From Anthoceros angustus (lineage: Eukaryota; Streptophyta; Anthocerotopsida; Anthocerotales; Anthocerotaceae), in assembly GCA_010909165.1 (NCBI GenBank), contig VJWM01000106.1, positions 1 through 64,000 on the forward strand: a stretch of 64,000 nucleotides of DNA. Direction: 5' to 3'. The notes beneath the pieces were generated by a model. The model did not search any database. It had not been told where the DNA came from and worked only from the letters and a program-made list of their open reading frames with translations. This document shows, piece after piece, positions 22,623-34,123 of this stretch; position 1 is the stretch's first letter, and the number at the start of each line of letters is the position of its first letter. Made by a program: the position numbers and the translations under genes.

Positions 22623-22818
22623 TGTTAAGATAACAAGCTCTGTCACACTTAGGGTTGTATATATTTAATTTAGATTAAATATGTTTAGTTGAAGTGAAAT
22701 AACATGACTCTAGGTCATGAGTATTTAAACACATCTTGTAATCTTTTTGTATATTATTATTCATTCAGTTTTGGCAACAACCGCTTGCACAACCTCCACA
22801 TCTTTCACATCCTTCACA
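22623..22818 (+). repeat. Copia LTR, copy b (complete, 196 bp)
   Basis: TGTTAAGATAACAAGC ... CATCCTTCACA with TG...CA ends, preceded by tttaa and followed at once by a primer-binding site. TATTTAAAC near 22723 may be its TATA box. Confidence 0.85.
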
Positions 22819-22831
22819 TGGTATCAGAGCC
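22819..22831 (+). promoter_or_regulatory. Copia primer-binding site (tRNA-iMet type), intact
   Basis: TGGTATCAGAGCC directly after the LTR, the standard site that pairs with the 3' end of initiator tRNA-Met to start minus-strand DNA synthesis in plant copia elements. Confidence 0.9.
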
Positions 22832-24304
22832 ATGTATCGGCCACACAAGATTTTAGAAAATGCTTAGGCGGGATCACATCTGAGAATCGCTAAGCCGAAG
22901 ACGGGATGGAAGGGGAAATCGCTCCCGTGGGCGTTTTTCTCCCGGATCCCATAACAACTTTTTCGATAAAAAATTGGATACGATTTGAGGATACAATCCC
23001 GACTACGAGGTTGAAGATCTTGTCGGCTGCGTAATACACAAGCGGTGTGGAGGCATGCACGCAGCAAAACTTGAACCCGCGATCACCCATGGAATACGCG
23101 GCAGTGGAACCACCAGACCACACTCGGCTGCTTGGCGATACGTTATCCCTAGAGATACTAGTCTTTGTCGCCGAGACGCGGATCCGTAGAGGATCTCTAC
23201 CCCGCCCCGGCCCGCGCTGCTTGTACAGCCTGCCATCCACACAGCCCCTTCTTCGATCGGTGGCTCCGGGTGATGGAGGCGCAGGAGGCGCTGTGTGAGC
23301 AGCAGGAGGCTTTCTGCAGTTGCTTGGTGGGATTGAGCCCGGCGGAAGGTGGAGGACCGGTGGCTCGGGTGCAACACGAAGGAGCTCGAATCAGCGAATC
23401 GCGTTTTTGCCCGGAGATGATGCGTCGGCACCACCAGAGATGGTGGTGCCTCATCCCCTAGCTTTTGCTTCCGCTGCGAGGGCCGAGACCGAACCGCGCG
23501 CTTCGATCCGCCTTGCATCGCCTCCGGCGGGATGCTCCCGTGATGCTTAGAAGGAGGGCAGCGCCGGATGCAGTGCGGTGCGCGCGCTTGATGCTCCCCG
23601 TGAGTTAGGTTTGGGCTCGCGGGAATTGTGGTGCCTTAATTTGCCTGGGAATTGAGGCGCGGAGGCCATTGCCGCTGCGCATACGTGGGCTTGATCATCT
23701 AACCTACCGAATGCGGATACTACGATTTGCTTGGAGATGCGTGTGGCACCACGAGATGGCGGTGATCTCTAGCCTTGTCCGCAGCGAGTCGCTCTCTCGA
23801 GGACATCGAGAAGCGTGATTATTGGTCCTGGATCCGTGTGTGGTGCGCTAATTTGCCGGTGGCGCCGAGGATCTTGGAGCGGCGCTAGGCTTTCCTGGTG
23901 TTTCCACATTTCTCGATCCATGCAGGCTGTTTGGATAGGATTGATACCGGGTTTTTTTCTCTTTGCCGGCATGTTGCCGCACGAGTGAGCACCTGGCTTG
24001 TGAGGAGGTGTTTCTCTTGTTGTTTCACGTGATGCACGCTTGCTTGCTTGTTTTTTTGTTCGTCCTTTGCTTTAACCTTGTGTGTGCGAGAAGCAGGTAA
24101 CCATCCCCGAGGTCGGGCGATAGCAATCTACCGAACTCCACCAGCCTCACAGACGTAATTAGCATTCTTTTTCTAAAATAGAAAATGTAACCCATTTATT
24201 TCTGAAATATTTATTTTTGAATTTATCCTGTTTTTAAATTAACAAAGGTACATATTTTTTTGCTGCTTCTTCACCTAGCCATAGTCTAGTGGGAGAGCCA
24301 TCGT
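22832..24304 (+). other. Copia 5' leader (copy 1), non-coding
   Basis: About 1.5 kb between primer site and the first gag ATG, repeated at 25313-26812. GC-rich first half, T-rich second half. Frames such as 23003-23518 minus are not kept between copies, so I read it as leader. It may hold packaging and dimerisation signals, which cannot be located by eye. Confidence 0.5.
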
Positions 24305-24722
24305 ATGTCACTTTTTGGAGGCAGGGATTCTGTTTTTGAGCACGAAGAGGATTCAGGCTCGTCAGACGACGATCCTCTTCTGGGAGTACACATAAGCACA
24401 CCTAAGACAAATAAAAGAAAAACACAACAGCAAGCCCAACCATTATCACATAGCACAAACACCAACACTCACGTAAACATGTCTACCTCATTTGCCCCCT
24501 CTTCAATATCTGAATTAAAAGAAAAAGATAGATTTAATGGTAACCAATATCACATTTGGCGTGTTCGGATGAGGGCTGTTCTTGTCGCTAGGAAAGTGTG
24601 GACTGTGGTCGATGGGACCCGCAAGGAGCCAGCCGCAGCAGCCCCAGGAACTACACTTTCAGCTGCTCAACAAACCCTCCTGGACGAATGGACTTCAGCC
24701 AACGAACTTGCTGTAGCACTAA
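24305..24722 (+). pseudogene. Copia gag N-terminus, first copy, cut by duplication join
   Basis: The frame opens MSLFGGRDSVFEHEED, has a second in-frame Met (MSTSFAPSSISELKEKDRF), then FNGNQYHIWRVRMRAVLVAR and VWTVVDGTRKEPAAAAPG, the start of a UBN2-type gag as in plant copia elements. After ELAVALI it jumps at 24723 into copied flank (tcaagttggacaatgg), so the gene is truncated. The duplication is the 2.49-kb unit 22233/24723. This copy keeps CAG/CTG sites that the second copy (26813) has lost. Confidence 0.75.
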
Positions 24723-25107
24723 TCAAGTTGGACAATGGTCATGGATTCTTTGAAGAGGAAAGTATTGTGGAGATAACTACTTGGAAGCATCTGGCCGTGA
24801 GAAGCCAAAGATGCTAGAGGTGTTGCACCAAGGTGCTGAAAGTAGTTATCTTGAAGAGAGGGAAGGATGAGATTTTGGCCATTTCATGCTTTACTTGGCT
24901 ATAAATTTTGTAAGATAGGTCATGTAAAAGCCGCTTCAAACTCATCATGTTTAGCTATCTTTATGCGAACTTGATATTGATGTTCATCGAATTGCCCGAT
25001 GAACAATTTGTGCTCTCGAATTTCAAACTTTGAGCACGTGTTCCACATACGTTTACACGGAATGAGCTATAGCTCATTCTCAGAGCTCTGAACAAGCTTC
25101 AATTTAA
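24723..25107 (+). repeat. Third copy of copia left flank
   Basis: Matches 22233-22622. Marks the join of the 2.49-kb tandem duplication. Ends with caatttaa just before the third LTR. Confidence 0.8.
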
Positions 25108-25300
25108 TGTTAAGATAACAAGCTCTCACACTTAGGGTTGTATATATTTAATTTAGATTAAATATGTTTAGTTGAAGTGAAATAACATGACTCTAGGTCA
25201 TGAGTATTTAAACACATCTTGTAATCTTTTGTATATTATTATTCATTCGCTTTTGGCAACAACCGCTTGCACAACCTCCACATCTTTCACATCCTTCACA
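25108..25300 (+). repeat. Copia 5' LTR, copy c (193 bp)
   Basis: TGTTAAG...CTTCACA. Preceded by TTTAA, which also follows the 3' LTR at 34124-34128. Compared with copy b it reads cattcgctttt where b reads cattcagtttt, and agctctcacac where b reads agctctgtcacac. Confidence 0.85.
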
Positions 25301-25312
25301 TGGTATCGAGCC
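25301..25312 (+). promoter_or_regulatory. Copia primer-binding site with CA>C change
   Basis: TGGTATCGAGCC: the same site as 22819-22831 but with CAG read as CG. A real loss here would weaken tRNA pairing; it is one of the clearest CAG-to-CG differences. Confidence 0.8.
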
Positions 25313-26812
25313 ATGCACACAAGATTTTAGAAATGCCTAGGTGGATTCACATCCGAGAATCGCTAAGTCAAGACGGATGGAAGGGGAAATCGCTCCCGTG
25401 GGCGTTTTTCTCCCGGATCCCATAACAACTTTTTCGATAAAAATTGGATCGATTTGAGGATACAATCCGACTACGAGGTTGAAGATCTTGTTGGCCGTAA
25501 TACACAAGCGGTGTGGAGGCATGCAGCAAAACTTGAACCCGCGATCACCCATGGAATACGCGGTGTGAAACCACCAGACCACACTCGGCTTATCGTTATC
25601 CCTAGAGATACTAGTCTTTGTCGCCGAGGCGATCTAGAGGATCTCTACCCTCCGCCGCAGGCCTGACTGCCATCCACAGCCTTCTTGATCGGTGGCTCCG
25701 GGTGATGGGCGCGAGGCGGCAGTGGCCAGCGAGGCAGCCTTTCTTGCAGGTACGTGCTTGGTGGGATTGAGCCCCGGCCAGAAGGTGGAGGACCCGGTGG
25801 CTGCCGGGTCGGGTGCAACACGGGAAGGAGCCCGAATCAGCCAGGCACTGCGTTTTTTGGCTGGAGATCTGATGCTGGGCACCACCAGAGATGGTGGTGC
25901 CTCATCCCCCTAGCTTTTTTTTTGCTTCCGCTGCAGGGGGAGGCCGAGATTCGAACCGGCGCGTTCGATCTGGCCTTAGCATCGGCCTCGTGAGGATGCT
26001 CCGTGGCTAGAAGGAGACGCCTGGGATGCAGTGCGGTCTTGGCGCTTGGATGCTCCCGTGACGGTTAGGTTTGGGCTCGCAGTCCTGGAATTGTGGTGCC
26101 TTCGAATTTGCCGTGGGAATTGAGGCGCCGGCCATTGCGCTGGCGTGGGACACGAGGAGGCTTGATCATCTAACCTACCGAATCAGCGGATGCACTCGAT
26201 TTGCTTGGAGGCGTCTGGCACCACGGTGTGTGCCCATCTCTAGCCCTTCCGTATGCGGGGCCGGTCGAACCTGTCGACCGCGGGACATCGCGGGTGCGTT
26301 TGATCGCTTTTGTGGTTTTCGGGATCCTGTGGTGGTGCGCTCGATTTGGGCGGGCTCGAGGATCTTGGAGCCGCTGGGCTTTCAGTGTTTCCACATTTCT
26401 CGATCCATCTGTTGTTTGATAGGATTGATACCGGCAGTTTTTTTCTTGTCGGCATGTTCTTGCCGAGTGAGCCGTGGCTTGTGAGGAGGTGTTTCTCTTG
26501 TTGTTTCACGTGCGCCCCTTGCTGCTTGCTCGCTTTTTATTCGCTCACCTGCTAACGTGTGCGAGCATTGGGTAACCATCGTCAGGTCGGGCGGATAGCC
26601 TCCCAGGATGGCCCCATCACAGCCTCCTTACACAGCAAGTTAGCGTAACTAGCATTCTTTTTATGCATAAATAGAAATTTTATGTAACCCATTTTACCAT
26701 ATTCATTTCTGTAACATATTTATTTTTGAATTTATCCTGTTTTTCTTCAACAAAGGTACATATTTTTTTGCTGCTTCTTCACCTAGCCATAGTCTAGTGG
26801 GAGAGCCATCGT
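25313..26812 (+). other. Copia 5' leader (copy 2), non-coding
   Basis: Aligns with 22832-24304. Each copy lacks short CAG/CTG-containing pieces that the other has (for example this copy has gccccggccagaagg where copy 1 has gcccggcggaagg). Confidence 0.5.
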
Positions 26813-27734
26813 ATGTCACTTTTTGGAGGCAGGGATTCTGTTTTTGAGCACGAAGAGGATTCGCTCGTCGACGATCCTCTTCGAGTACACATAAGCACAC
26901 ACAAGACAATAAAAAAAACACAACAGCAAGCACAACCATTATCACATAGCACAAACACCAACACTCACGTAAACATGTCTACCTCATTTGCCCCTCTTCA
27001 ATATCGAATTAAAAGAAAAGGATAGATTTAATGGTAACCAATATCACATTTGGCGTGTTCGGATGAGGTGTTCTTGTCGCTAGGAAAGTGTGGACTGGTC
27101 GATGGGACCCGCAAAAGCGCCCGGAACTACACTTTCGGCTCAACAAACCCTCACAGGCGAATGGACTTCAGCCAACGAACTTGCTGTAGCACTAATCATA
27201 AGTGGTCTGGATGCTGTTTTAATTCCAGATGTAGAATATTTGCTCAAGGCTCACGAGATCTGGGCGCAGCTTGAGAAAACATATCGGGTGCGTAATCGGA
27301 TGGCCCTTTGTGCTGCTAGGCAGGAGCTGTTCACACTTAAGATGAAGGAGTCTGATAAGGTTGCAGTTTTTACGAGCAAGTTCAGACATTTACGCGTGGA
27401 CCTGGTATCTTTTGGTTCTACTATGGATGAAGAGGACGCCATTGCCCAACTGCTGATCAGCCTCCCACCATCCTATCAAAATTTTGTGAGTATACAAAAT
27501 GGCCCAATTCATCCCTCAGGAGCTGCGACAACATCCAGCACCCGGACATTGGAGGATGTTATTGGCGCATTGTACCAGGAGGAGCAAAGTCGGCAGCTTA
27601 TGTCAGGTGGACATAAACACAAGAGTGAAAAGGTGTTGGCTGCACAATTCAAGCCGAACAAAAATAAAGGGAAGACTCAAGGGTCGGTCGGTGATAATGA
27701 CTCGGATCTTCTTCCACTAAAAGGACGAGGCTAA
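26813..27734 (+). pseudogene. Copia Gag (UBN2 family)
   Basis: The N-terminal part (26813-27100) is in two frames because of indels at CAG/CTG sites; the rest (27090-27734) is a clean 214-codon frame: LAVALIISGLDAVLIPDVEY, IWAQLEKTYRVRNRMAL, LFTLKMKESDKVAVF, QLLISLPPSYQNFV. These match the UBN2 gag of plant copia elements, the capsid protein of the particle. The expected CCHC knuckle should follow KHKSEKVLAAQFKPNKNKG but the sequence at 27720-27790 is shifted and no knuckle is readable. Confidence 0.8.
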
Positions 27735-28090
27735 TTGGTGTGGGATAGGGCCTGGCCCGTAGCCCGCAGAAGAAGGCGGTGAGCAGCAAACCTACTTCAA
27801 AGATGGCGTGAAAGGCAAGTAGGTGACCATGATAAATCTCTGAAGATTTATACTATTTACTGTCTAGCTCCACGAGGATAGTACCGTTGGTATCGGACTC
27901 GAGCAACTACATATTTGTATGGACAAGGACCGGTTTTCACATCGCATCTACTCAAAGTATCCGAGAAAGTCTTTGTTGGGAGATGAGAGGTGAGGCGGAT
28001 TGCGATCGAGGGCACGGATGTGTACCTTTATCCGCCGGACAACACGAGCTTACCCTTGACAGTCGTATGTCCGGATGGCGAAGAATTTGA
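27735..28090 (+). pseudogene. Copia protease region, broken
   Basis: After QQTYFKDGVKGK-type sequence near 27785-27830 the frame with DSSNYIF (27893-27913) marks the protease active site; the usual DSG is read DSS, with CTGG apparently shortened to CG. Downstream IRESLCWEMRGE and YPPDNT-like sequence fit the copia protease tail. Frames change at least three times. Confidence 0.5.
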
Positions 28091-28984
28091 TGTCACTTAG
28101 CGGTTGAAGTCGCATGCTCTTCTTATGCAAGCTGACCAGGTGTCTTGTTCCTTTAGCAAGGCAGATTCACCTAGCATCTGTGCCTTGAGGGGTGGTAGTC
28201 AACGACTTGTACAAGGTGAACATCATCGCAAGCCTACTCATACGATGTTCCACAGTACTCACATGGACGAAGAATGGTGCATTGTGGCATGCTGCCTCGG
28301 ACACGTCAACCGAGCAAAGGCGGTGGACATGTCCAACAAGGAATGTTTTCGAGAACCCCACCAAGTGTTTCAAGGACCTTACGGTCTGAAGCATGTATCC
28401 TTAAGAAGAAGGAGGCTCCTTTCCCTAACGCGCACATAGGGCATCACAAGTATTATTGGTCCATGCGGACATATCGGAAGATACATGAGGCTTCACTTGG
28501 AGGATCGTTACTACTTATGCTTGAAGCGACTATAGTAGGTATCGTGGACCTTTCCTGTGCGGTTGAAGAGTGATACATTCACTTGTTTCCGGGAATGGTT
28601 GCCGATTGCCCGGCGATCTGGTCATCTTCTTAGAATCTTGTACGGACAATGGGACGGAATTTGTCAACGCCGCTTACCTGCCCAACATGGCATTGTTGTC
28701 GGTGATTACCCTATACTCAACAACAGAACGGAGTTGCCGAGCGCAAGAACCAAACTCTGTTAGGAATGACAAGGAGTATGCTGCTTTGGGCAGGTCTCCC
28801 TCAAGGGTATTGGGCAGAGGCCGTAGTTGCTGCGACGTACATTCTCAATCGGGTGCTCACCAGTGCTGTACATGGACGGACACCATATGAGGTATTTTGG
28901 AAGCGCAAGCCTAGCCTACTTCATCTTCGAGTATTTGGAGCTAAGGCCTTCGCTATATCCCTTCCGAAAGAGGAGGAAGCTTGA
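28091..28984 (+). pseudogene. Copia integrase
   Basis: The pre-integrase zinc region shows LGHVNRAKAVDMSNKECF near 28290-28350. The core is spread over frames: YSRYRWTFPVRVKSDTF-like sequence near 28520-28580, NGTEFVN (second catalytic Asp region) near 28650-28670, then HGI.. and an open stretch 28766-28984 with MTRSMLLWAGLPQGYWAEAV, AATYILNRVL and GRTPYEVFWKRKPSLLHLRV. This is the order of a copia rve domain. Multiple frameshifts break it. Confidence 0.7.
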
Positions 28985-29069
28985 CATGAGAGCCAAGGGC
29001 CTTGTTTTCGTAGGATACATGCCAAGGACAAGCTCTATGATCCGATTACTCACTCTCTAACCTTAGCCC

Positions 29070-30962
29070 GTGGCGTCACTTTCATTGAACCTAGCTATGC
29101 TCATGGTGAACCAAGCAGCACATGGAGCACATCCATTAGTTGTTTATGATGATGAAGGTGATGAAATTGCTATGTATCCACAAGATGATGAGTTGCCAGC
29201 TAACCCTCCGCTTGTTTTAGATGCACAGGATATCCAGCATGACCCTCCACATGACCATGAACCTCTCATGGAAGATGTAGTTCCTGACCTTATTCAGGAT
29301 GACCATGAACCTGCTTTAGAGGCAGACGTCATGCTGCCACAGGTTGTAGAAGTCCCACCAGAACCCGAGTTGCGCAGATCCACCCGCCAAAGACCACCTA
29401 GAGCCGAGTGGATTGAGCCCCCCTATGAGTCTTTAGATTTTCGCAACACTTCCACATCACTTGCTGCTGTCATCCCTGATGAGCCGATCAATTTGAAGCA
29501 AGCCCTGTCTGGCTCTGATGGTGACAAGTGGCGTATCGAGAGGATGAGTATCAATCCTTGATCAAGAACAATACTTGGAAGTTAGTGGATTTGCCACAGC
29601 GGAAACCCATCTCGTGCAAGTGGGTTTTCAAGCACAAGCTCAACTCGAAGGAGAGATAGCGTTATAAATCTCGACTCGTTGCTAGGGGATTCACGCGGGT
29701 TGAAGGCCTAGATTATCAAGAGACATTCATCTGGTTAGATCTCAATCCATTAGGATGTTACTTGCTATGGCAACGGAACATGATTTGTATCTCGCATCAA
29801 ATGGATGTTTGCACAACAGATTTGTGCAAGCTTGAGGAGGAACTTTATATGCAACAACGAGGGGTATGTTGATTCTAAATACCCCAACAAAGTTTTATTA
29901 CTTCTCAAATGTATTTATGGCCTCAAGCAATCGGTAGAGTATGGTACTTTACCATGCATGTTTACTTATTGAAATTAACTTTGTACAAAATCGCTGATTC
30001 CAATATATATATGCTTACCAAGGCTCCTCATACGTCATTTTGGCTTTATATGTTGATGACGTAATATTAGCCACAAATGACAAGACCCTTTTAGAACATG
30101 TCAAGCTTTTATCTAACAAATTTGAAATGAAGGATATTGGTGACTTGAAGTTTTGTTTAGGGATCCAGTTGGTGATGGGGTGATGGCCATACATCAAAAC
30201 AAGTACATCAAGGAAATTTTGACTAAGTTTCATATGGGAGCGACCAGCCACTACTCCAGCTATGGGTGTGAAGCTCACTAGTCTTCAATGTGCAAACCCC
30301 GGAGGCGATTGGATATCTGAGGATGTTCCATATAGACACGCAATGGAAGTCTCATTTTGTGGGTGGACCCGACCGATATTCGGTATCTGTAAGCACGTGT
30401 CAGATTTCTAGAACATTGCAGGGCTCATTGGGTTGCCAAGCGTATTTTCAGATACTTAAAAGGCACTTTGACACATGGGCTCATATAAGCGTGGTGGCAG
30501 GCTAAACTCATTCTACAAGGTTTCTGAGATGCCGATTGGGCGTCGTCGACTCCTGACCTCTCCACATATTGCTTTCTTCTTGCGGAGCTGCCATTAATTG
30601 GAGTTGCAAGAAACAACCCTCTATATCTTTGTCTTCAACGGAGGCGGTATAAATCTCTCTGAAGCCACCAAGGAGGTGAATGGGAGAGGAGGTTTTACAA
30701 GACTTGGGGAGACCTGACCCTACCCCATACTTTGTGACAACATGTCGATTGCTTTGGTTGCTAACCCTCGTTTCCACGCACCAAGCATATAGAGATATCC
30801 CATCACTACATGGGATCTTTGTGGATAGAGGGGTAACAAGGTTAGCTTTGTTGGAACAGATGATAATGTGGCCGACATTCTAACCAAAGCACTTTCAAAG
30901 CCAAAACACTATAAGCATATGGATGGCTTAGGGCTGGGTGATTACTCAGCATATGTGAATGG
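29070..30962 (+). pseudogene. Copia reverse transcriptase and RNase H, first copy
   Basis: An acidic Pro-rich linker (29070-29561) contains RRSTRQRPPRAEWIEPPYES, followed by NNTWKLVDLPQRKPI and CKWVFKHKLNSK, the start of RVT_2. The active-site box YVDD is at 30049-30060, then NKFEMKDIGDLKFCLGIQLV. RNase H follows with AINWSCKKQPSISLSSTEA (30590-30650), TKHIEISHHYMGS-like sequence, and a tail ADILTKALSKPKHYKHMDG ending near 30965. Interrupted by frameshifts near 29540, 29690, 29930, 30170, 30300, 30650 and 30720. Confidence 0.75.
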
Positions 30963-31220
30963 CACATAGTACATGGGAGAACAGATAACTCAGTGGATGA
31001 AGCTACATGCAGACAACCAGTCGTGAGTTATTTATCTTCAAGTTGTTTGTTCATGAGTTTTTCTTCAAATTCGTGCTGCAACTACGCCCGGGCACATGTG
31101 TTTTCTACCAGAGTGGGGACGCCCATGCATGGAGAATCATTGGCGGTGGACTATTTGCTTGTTTTGTTTTGTTTTGTGGAGCGCTTTGGACAAAGCTGTT
31201 ACCTAAGCGTGAAGCTTGAG

Positions 31221-32478
31221 ATGAGAGCCAAGGGCCTTGTTTTCGTAGGATACATGAGGCGCCAAGGCATACAAGCTCTATGATCCGGTTACTCACTCTC
31301 TAACCTTAGCCCGTGGCGTCACTTTCATTGAACCTAGCTATGCTCATGGTGAACGGCACCGGGGAGGGAGCACATCCATTAGTTGTTTATGATGATGAGC
31401 GGGACGATGAGGTACACTATGTATCCACAAGATGATGAGTTGCCGCTAACCCTCCGCTTTTAGATGCAGGGATATCGACGATGACCCTCCACATGACCTG
31501 AACCTCTCATGGAAGATGTAGTTCACGACCTTATTCGATGACCATGAACTGCTTTAGGCGGGCGTCATGCTGCGTTGTAGAAGTCCCACCGACGAGCGCG
31601 AGATCCACCCGCCAAAGACCACCTAGAGCCGAGTGGATTGAGCCCCCTATGAGTCTATAGATTTTCGCAACACTTCCACATCACTTGCTGTCATCACGAT
31701 GAGCCAATCGAAGCAAGCCCTGCTCGATGGTGACAAGTGGCGATATATCGAGAGGATGAGTATCAATCCTTGATCAAGAACAATACTTGGAAGTTAGTGG
31801 ATTTGCCACAGCGTGAAAACCCATCTCGTGCAAGTGGGTTTTCAAGCACAAGCTCAACTCGAAAGGAGAGATAGCACGTTATAAATCTCGACTCGTTGCT
31901 AGGGATTCACAGTTGAAGGCCTAGATTATCAAGAGACATTCATCTGTGGTTAGATCTCAATCCATTAGGATGTTACTTTGTAACAGCGGAACATGATTTG
32001 TATCTCGCATCAAATGGATGTTTGCACGTATTTGTACGGCAAGCTTGAGGAGGAACTTTATATGCAACAACTGAGGGGTATGTTGATTCTAAATACCCCA
32101 ACAAAGTTTTATTACTTCTCAAATGTATTTATGGCCTCAAGCAATCGGTAGAGTATGGTACTTTACCATGCATGTTTACTTATTGAAATTAACTTTGTAC
32201 AAAATCTTGATTCCAATATATATATGCTTACCCAAGGCTCCTCATCGTCATTTTGGCTTTATATGTTGATGACGTAATATTAGCCACAAATGACAAGACC
32301 CTTTTAGAACATGTCAAGCGACTTTTATCTAACAAATTTGAAATGAAGGATATTGGTGACTTGAAGTTTTGTTTAGGGATCCAGTTGGTGAGGTGATGGG
32401 GTGATGGCCATACATCAAAACAAGTACATCAAGGAAATTTTGACTAAGTTTCATATGGACACGACCGCCACTACTCCA
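31221..32478 (+). repeat. Copia pol, second partial copy (2.24-kb tandem duplication)
   Basis: Sequence from atgagagccaagggccttg repeats 28986-30240. The join follows the element polypurine region (gaagcttgag at 31211-31220) and re-enters pol at gaagcttga (28976-28984), so 9 bases are shared. RT is included up to catatggac. Compared with the first copy almost every CAG/CTG is shortened. Confidence 0.85.
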
Positions 32479-33935
32479 TTGCTATGGCAACGGAACATGA
32501 TTTGTATCTCGCATCAAATGGATGTTTGTTTACAATGTTTATGCGCAAGCTTGAGGAGGAACTTTATATGCAACAACGAGGGGTATGTTGATTCTAAATA
32601 CCCCAACAAAGTTTTATTACTTCTCAAATGTATTTATGGCCTCAAGCAACTGTAGAGTATGGTACTTTACCATGCATGTTTACTTATTGAAATTAACTTT
32701 GTACAAAATCGCTGATTCCAATATATATATGCTTACCCAAGGCTCCTCATCGTCATTTTGGCTTTATATGTTGATGACGTATTAGCCACAAATGACAAGA
32801 CCCTTTTAGAACATGTCAAGCAGCTTTTATCTAACAAATTTGAAATGAAGGATATTGGTGACTTGAAGTTTTGTTTAGGGATCCAGTTGGTGAGGGCTGA
32901 TGGGGTGATAGCCATACATCAAAACAAGTACATCAAGGAAATTTTGGCTAAGTTTCATATGGACGAGGCACGACCAGCCACTACTCCAGCTGCTATGGGT
33001 GTGAAGCTCACTAGTCTTCAAATGCACCCGGAGGAGCGATTGGATATGCAGGATGTTCCATATAGAACTGGAAGTCTCATTTTGTGGCGGGTGGACCCGA
33101 CGATATTCGTATCTTTATAAGCACAGTGTCGCAGATTTCTAGAACATCCGGGCGGGGCTCATTGGGTTCTTGGTCAAGCGTATTTTCGATACTTAAAAGG
33201 CACTTTGACACATGGGCTCATATATAAGCGTAGTGGCAAGGCTAAACTCATTCTACAAGGTTTTACAGGTCTGGGCGATACGATCGACGTCGCGGCCTCT
33301 CCACATATTGCTTTCTTCTTGCGACGCCATTAATTGGAGTTGCAAGAAACAACCCTCTATATCTTTGTCTTCAGCGGAGGCAAGTATAAATCTCCTTGAA
33401 GCCACCAAGGAGGCTGAATGGGAGAGGAGGTTTTACAAGACTTGGGGCGCATACAAGACCCTACCCCATACTTTGTGACAACATGTCATTGCTTTGGTTG
33501 CTAACCCCACGCACCAAGCATATAGAGATATCCCATCACTACATGGGATCTGTGGATAGAGGGGTAACAAGGTTAGCTTTGTTGGAGCAGATGATAATGT
33601 GGCCGACATTCTAACCAAAGCACTTTCAAAGCCAAAACACTATAAGCATATGGATGGCTTAGGGAAGGTGATTACTCAGATATGTGAATGGCACATAGTA
33701 CATGGAGAAACGATAACTCGGTGGATGAAGCTACATGCAGAACCGATCATTATTTATCTTCAAGTTGTTTGTTCATGAGTTTTCTTCAAATTGATTTCAC
33801 TACGTTACATGTGTTTTCTACCACAGAGTGGGGGCCTTGCATGGAGAATCATTGTGGTGGACTATTTGCTGTTTTGTTTTGTTTTGTGGAGCGCTTTGGA
33901 CAAAGCTGTTACCTAAGCGTGAAGCTTGAGAGGAG
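32479..33935 (+). repeat. Copia pol, third partial copy
   Basis: Starts ttgctatggcaacggaac, equal to 29762 and to about 31974, so it is a 505-bp step from the nearest copy. It runs through YVDD, NKFEMKDIGDLKFCLGIQLV, RADGVIAIHQNKYIKEILAK, RNase H, and ends in the true 3' end of the element. It preserves CAG/CTG sites (gtgagggctgatggggtg, ccagctgctatgggtg) missing in the other copies. Confidence 0.85.
33921..33935 (+). promoter_or_regulatory. Copia polypurine tract
   Basis: GAAGCTTGAGAGGAG directly before the 3' LTR TG, the usual site of plus-strand priming. Confidence 0.75.
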
Positions 33936-34123
33936 TGTTAAGATAACAAGCTCTGTCACACTTAGGGTTGTATATATTTAATTTAGATTAAATATGTTTA
34001 GTTGAAGTGAAATAACATGACTCTAGGTCATGAGTATTTAAACACATCTTGTAATCTTTTGTATATTATTATTCATTCGGTTTGGCAACAACCGGCACCT
34101 CCACATCTTTCACATCCTTCACA
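33936..34123 (+). repeat. Copia 3' LTR (188 bp)
   Basis: TGTTAAGATAACAAGC...CACATCCTTCACA followed by TTTAATTGCCC. Matches LTR copies b and c; TTTAA is the target duplication. Confidence 0.88.

Larger units (their letters stand above)
25108..34123 (+). mobile_element. Ty1/copia retrotransposon with internal duplications
   Basis: 5' LTR 25108-25300, primer site, gag 26813-27734, protease about 27.9 kb, integrase 28.1-29.0 kb, RT and RNase H 29.1-30.96 kb (integrase before RT, the copia order), then second and third partial pol copies (31.2-33.7 kb), polypurine tract and 3' LTR 33936-34123. The 5-bp target duplication TTTAA flanks both sides. An alternative left end is the LTR at 22623, which has the same TTTAA before it. 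The target was tcaatttaattgccc. About 3.2 kb of extra pol sequence comes from tandem duplications. Confidence 0.8.

Noticed and set aside
23003-23518. 171-codon minus-strand ORF in the copia leader
   Set aside because: Not preserved in the second leader copy (25313-26812) and antisense to the element; treated as a shadow.
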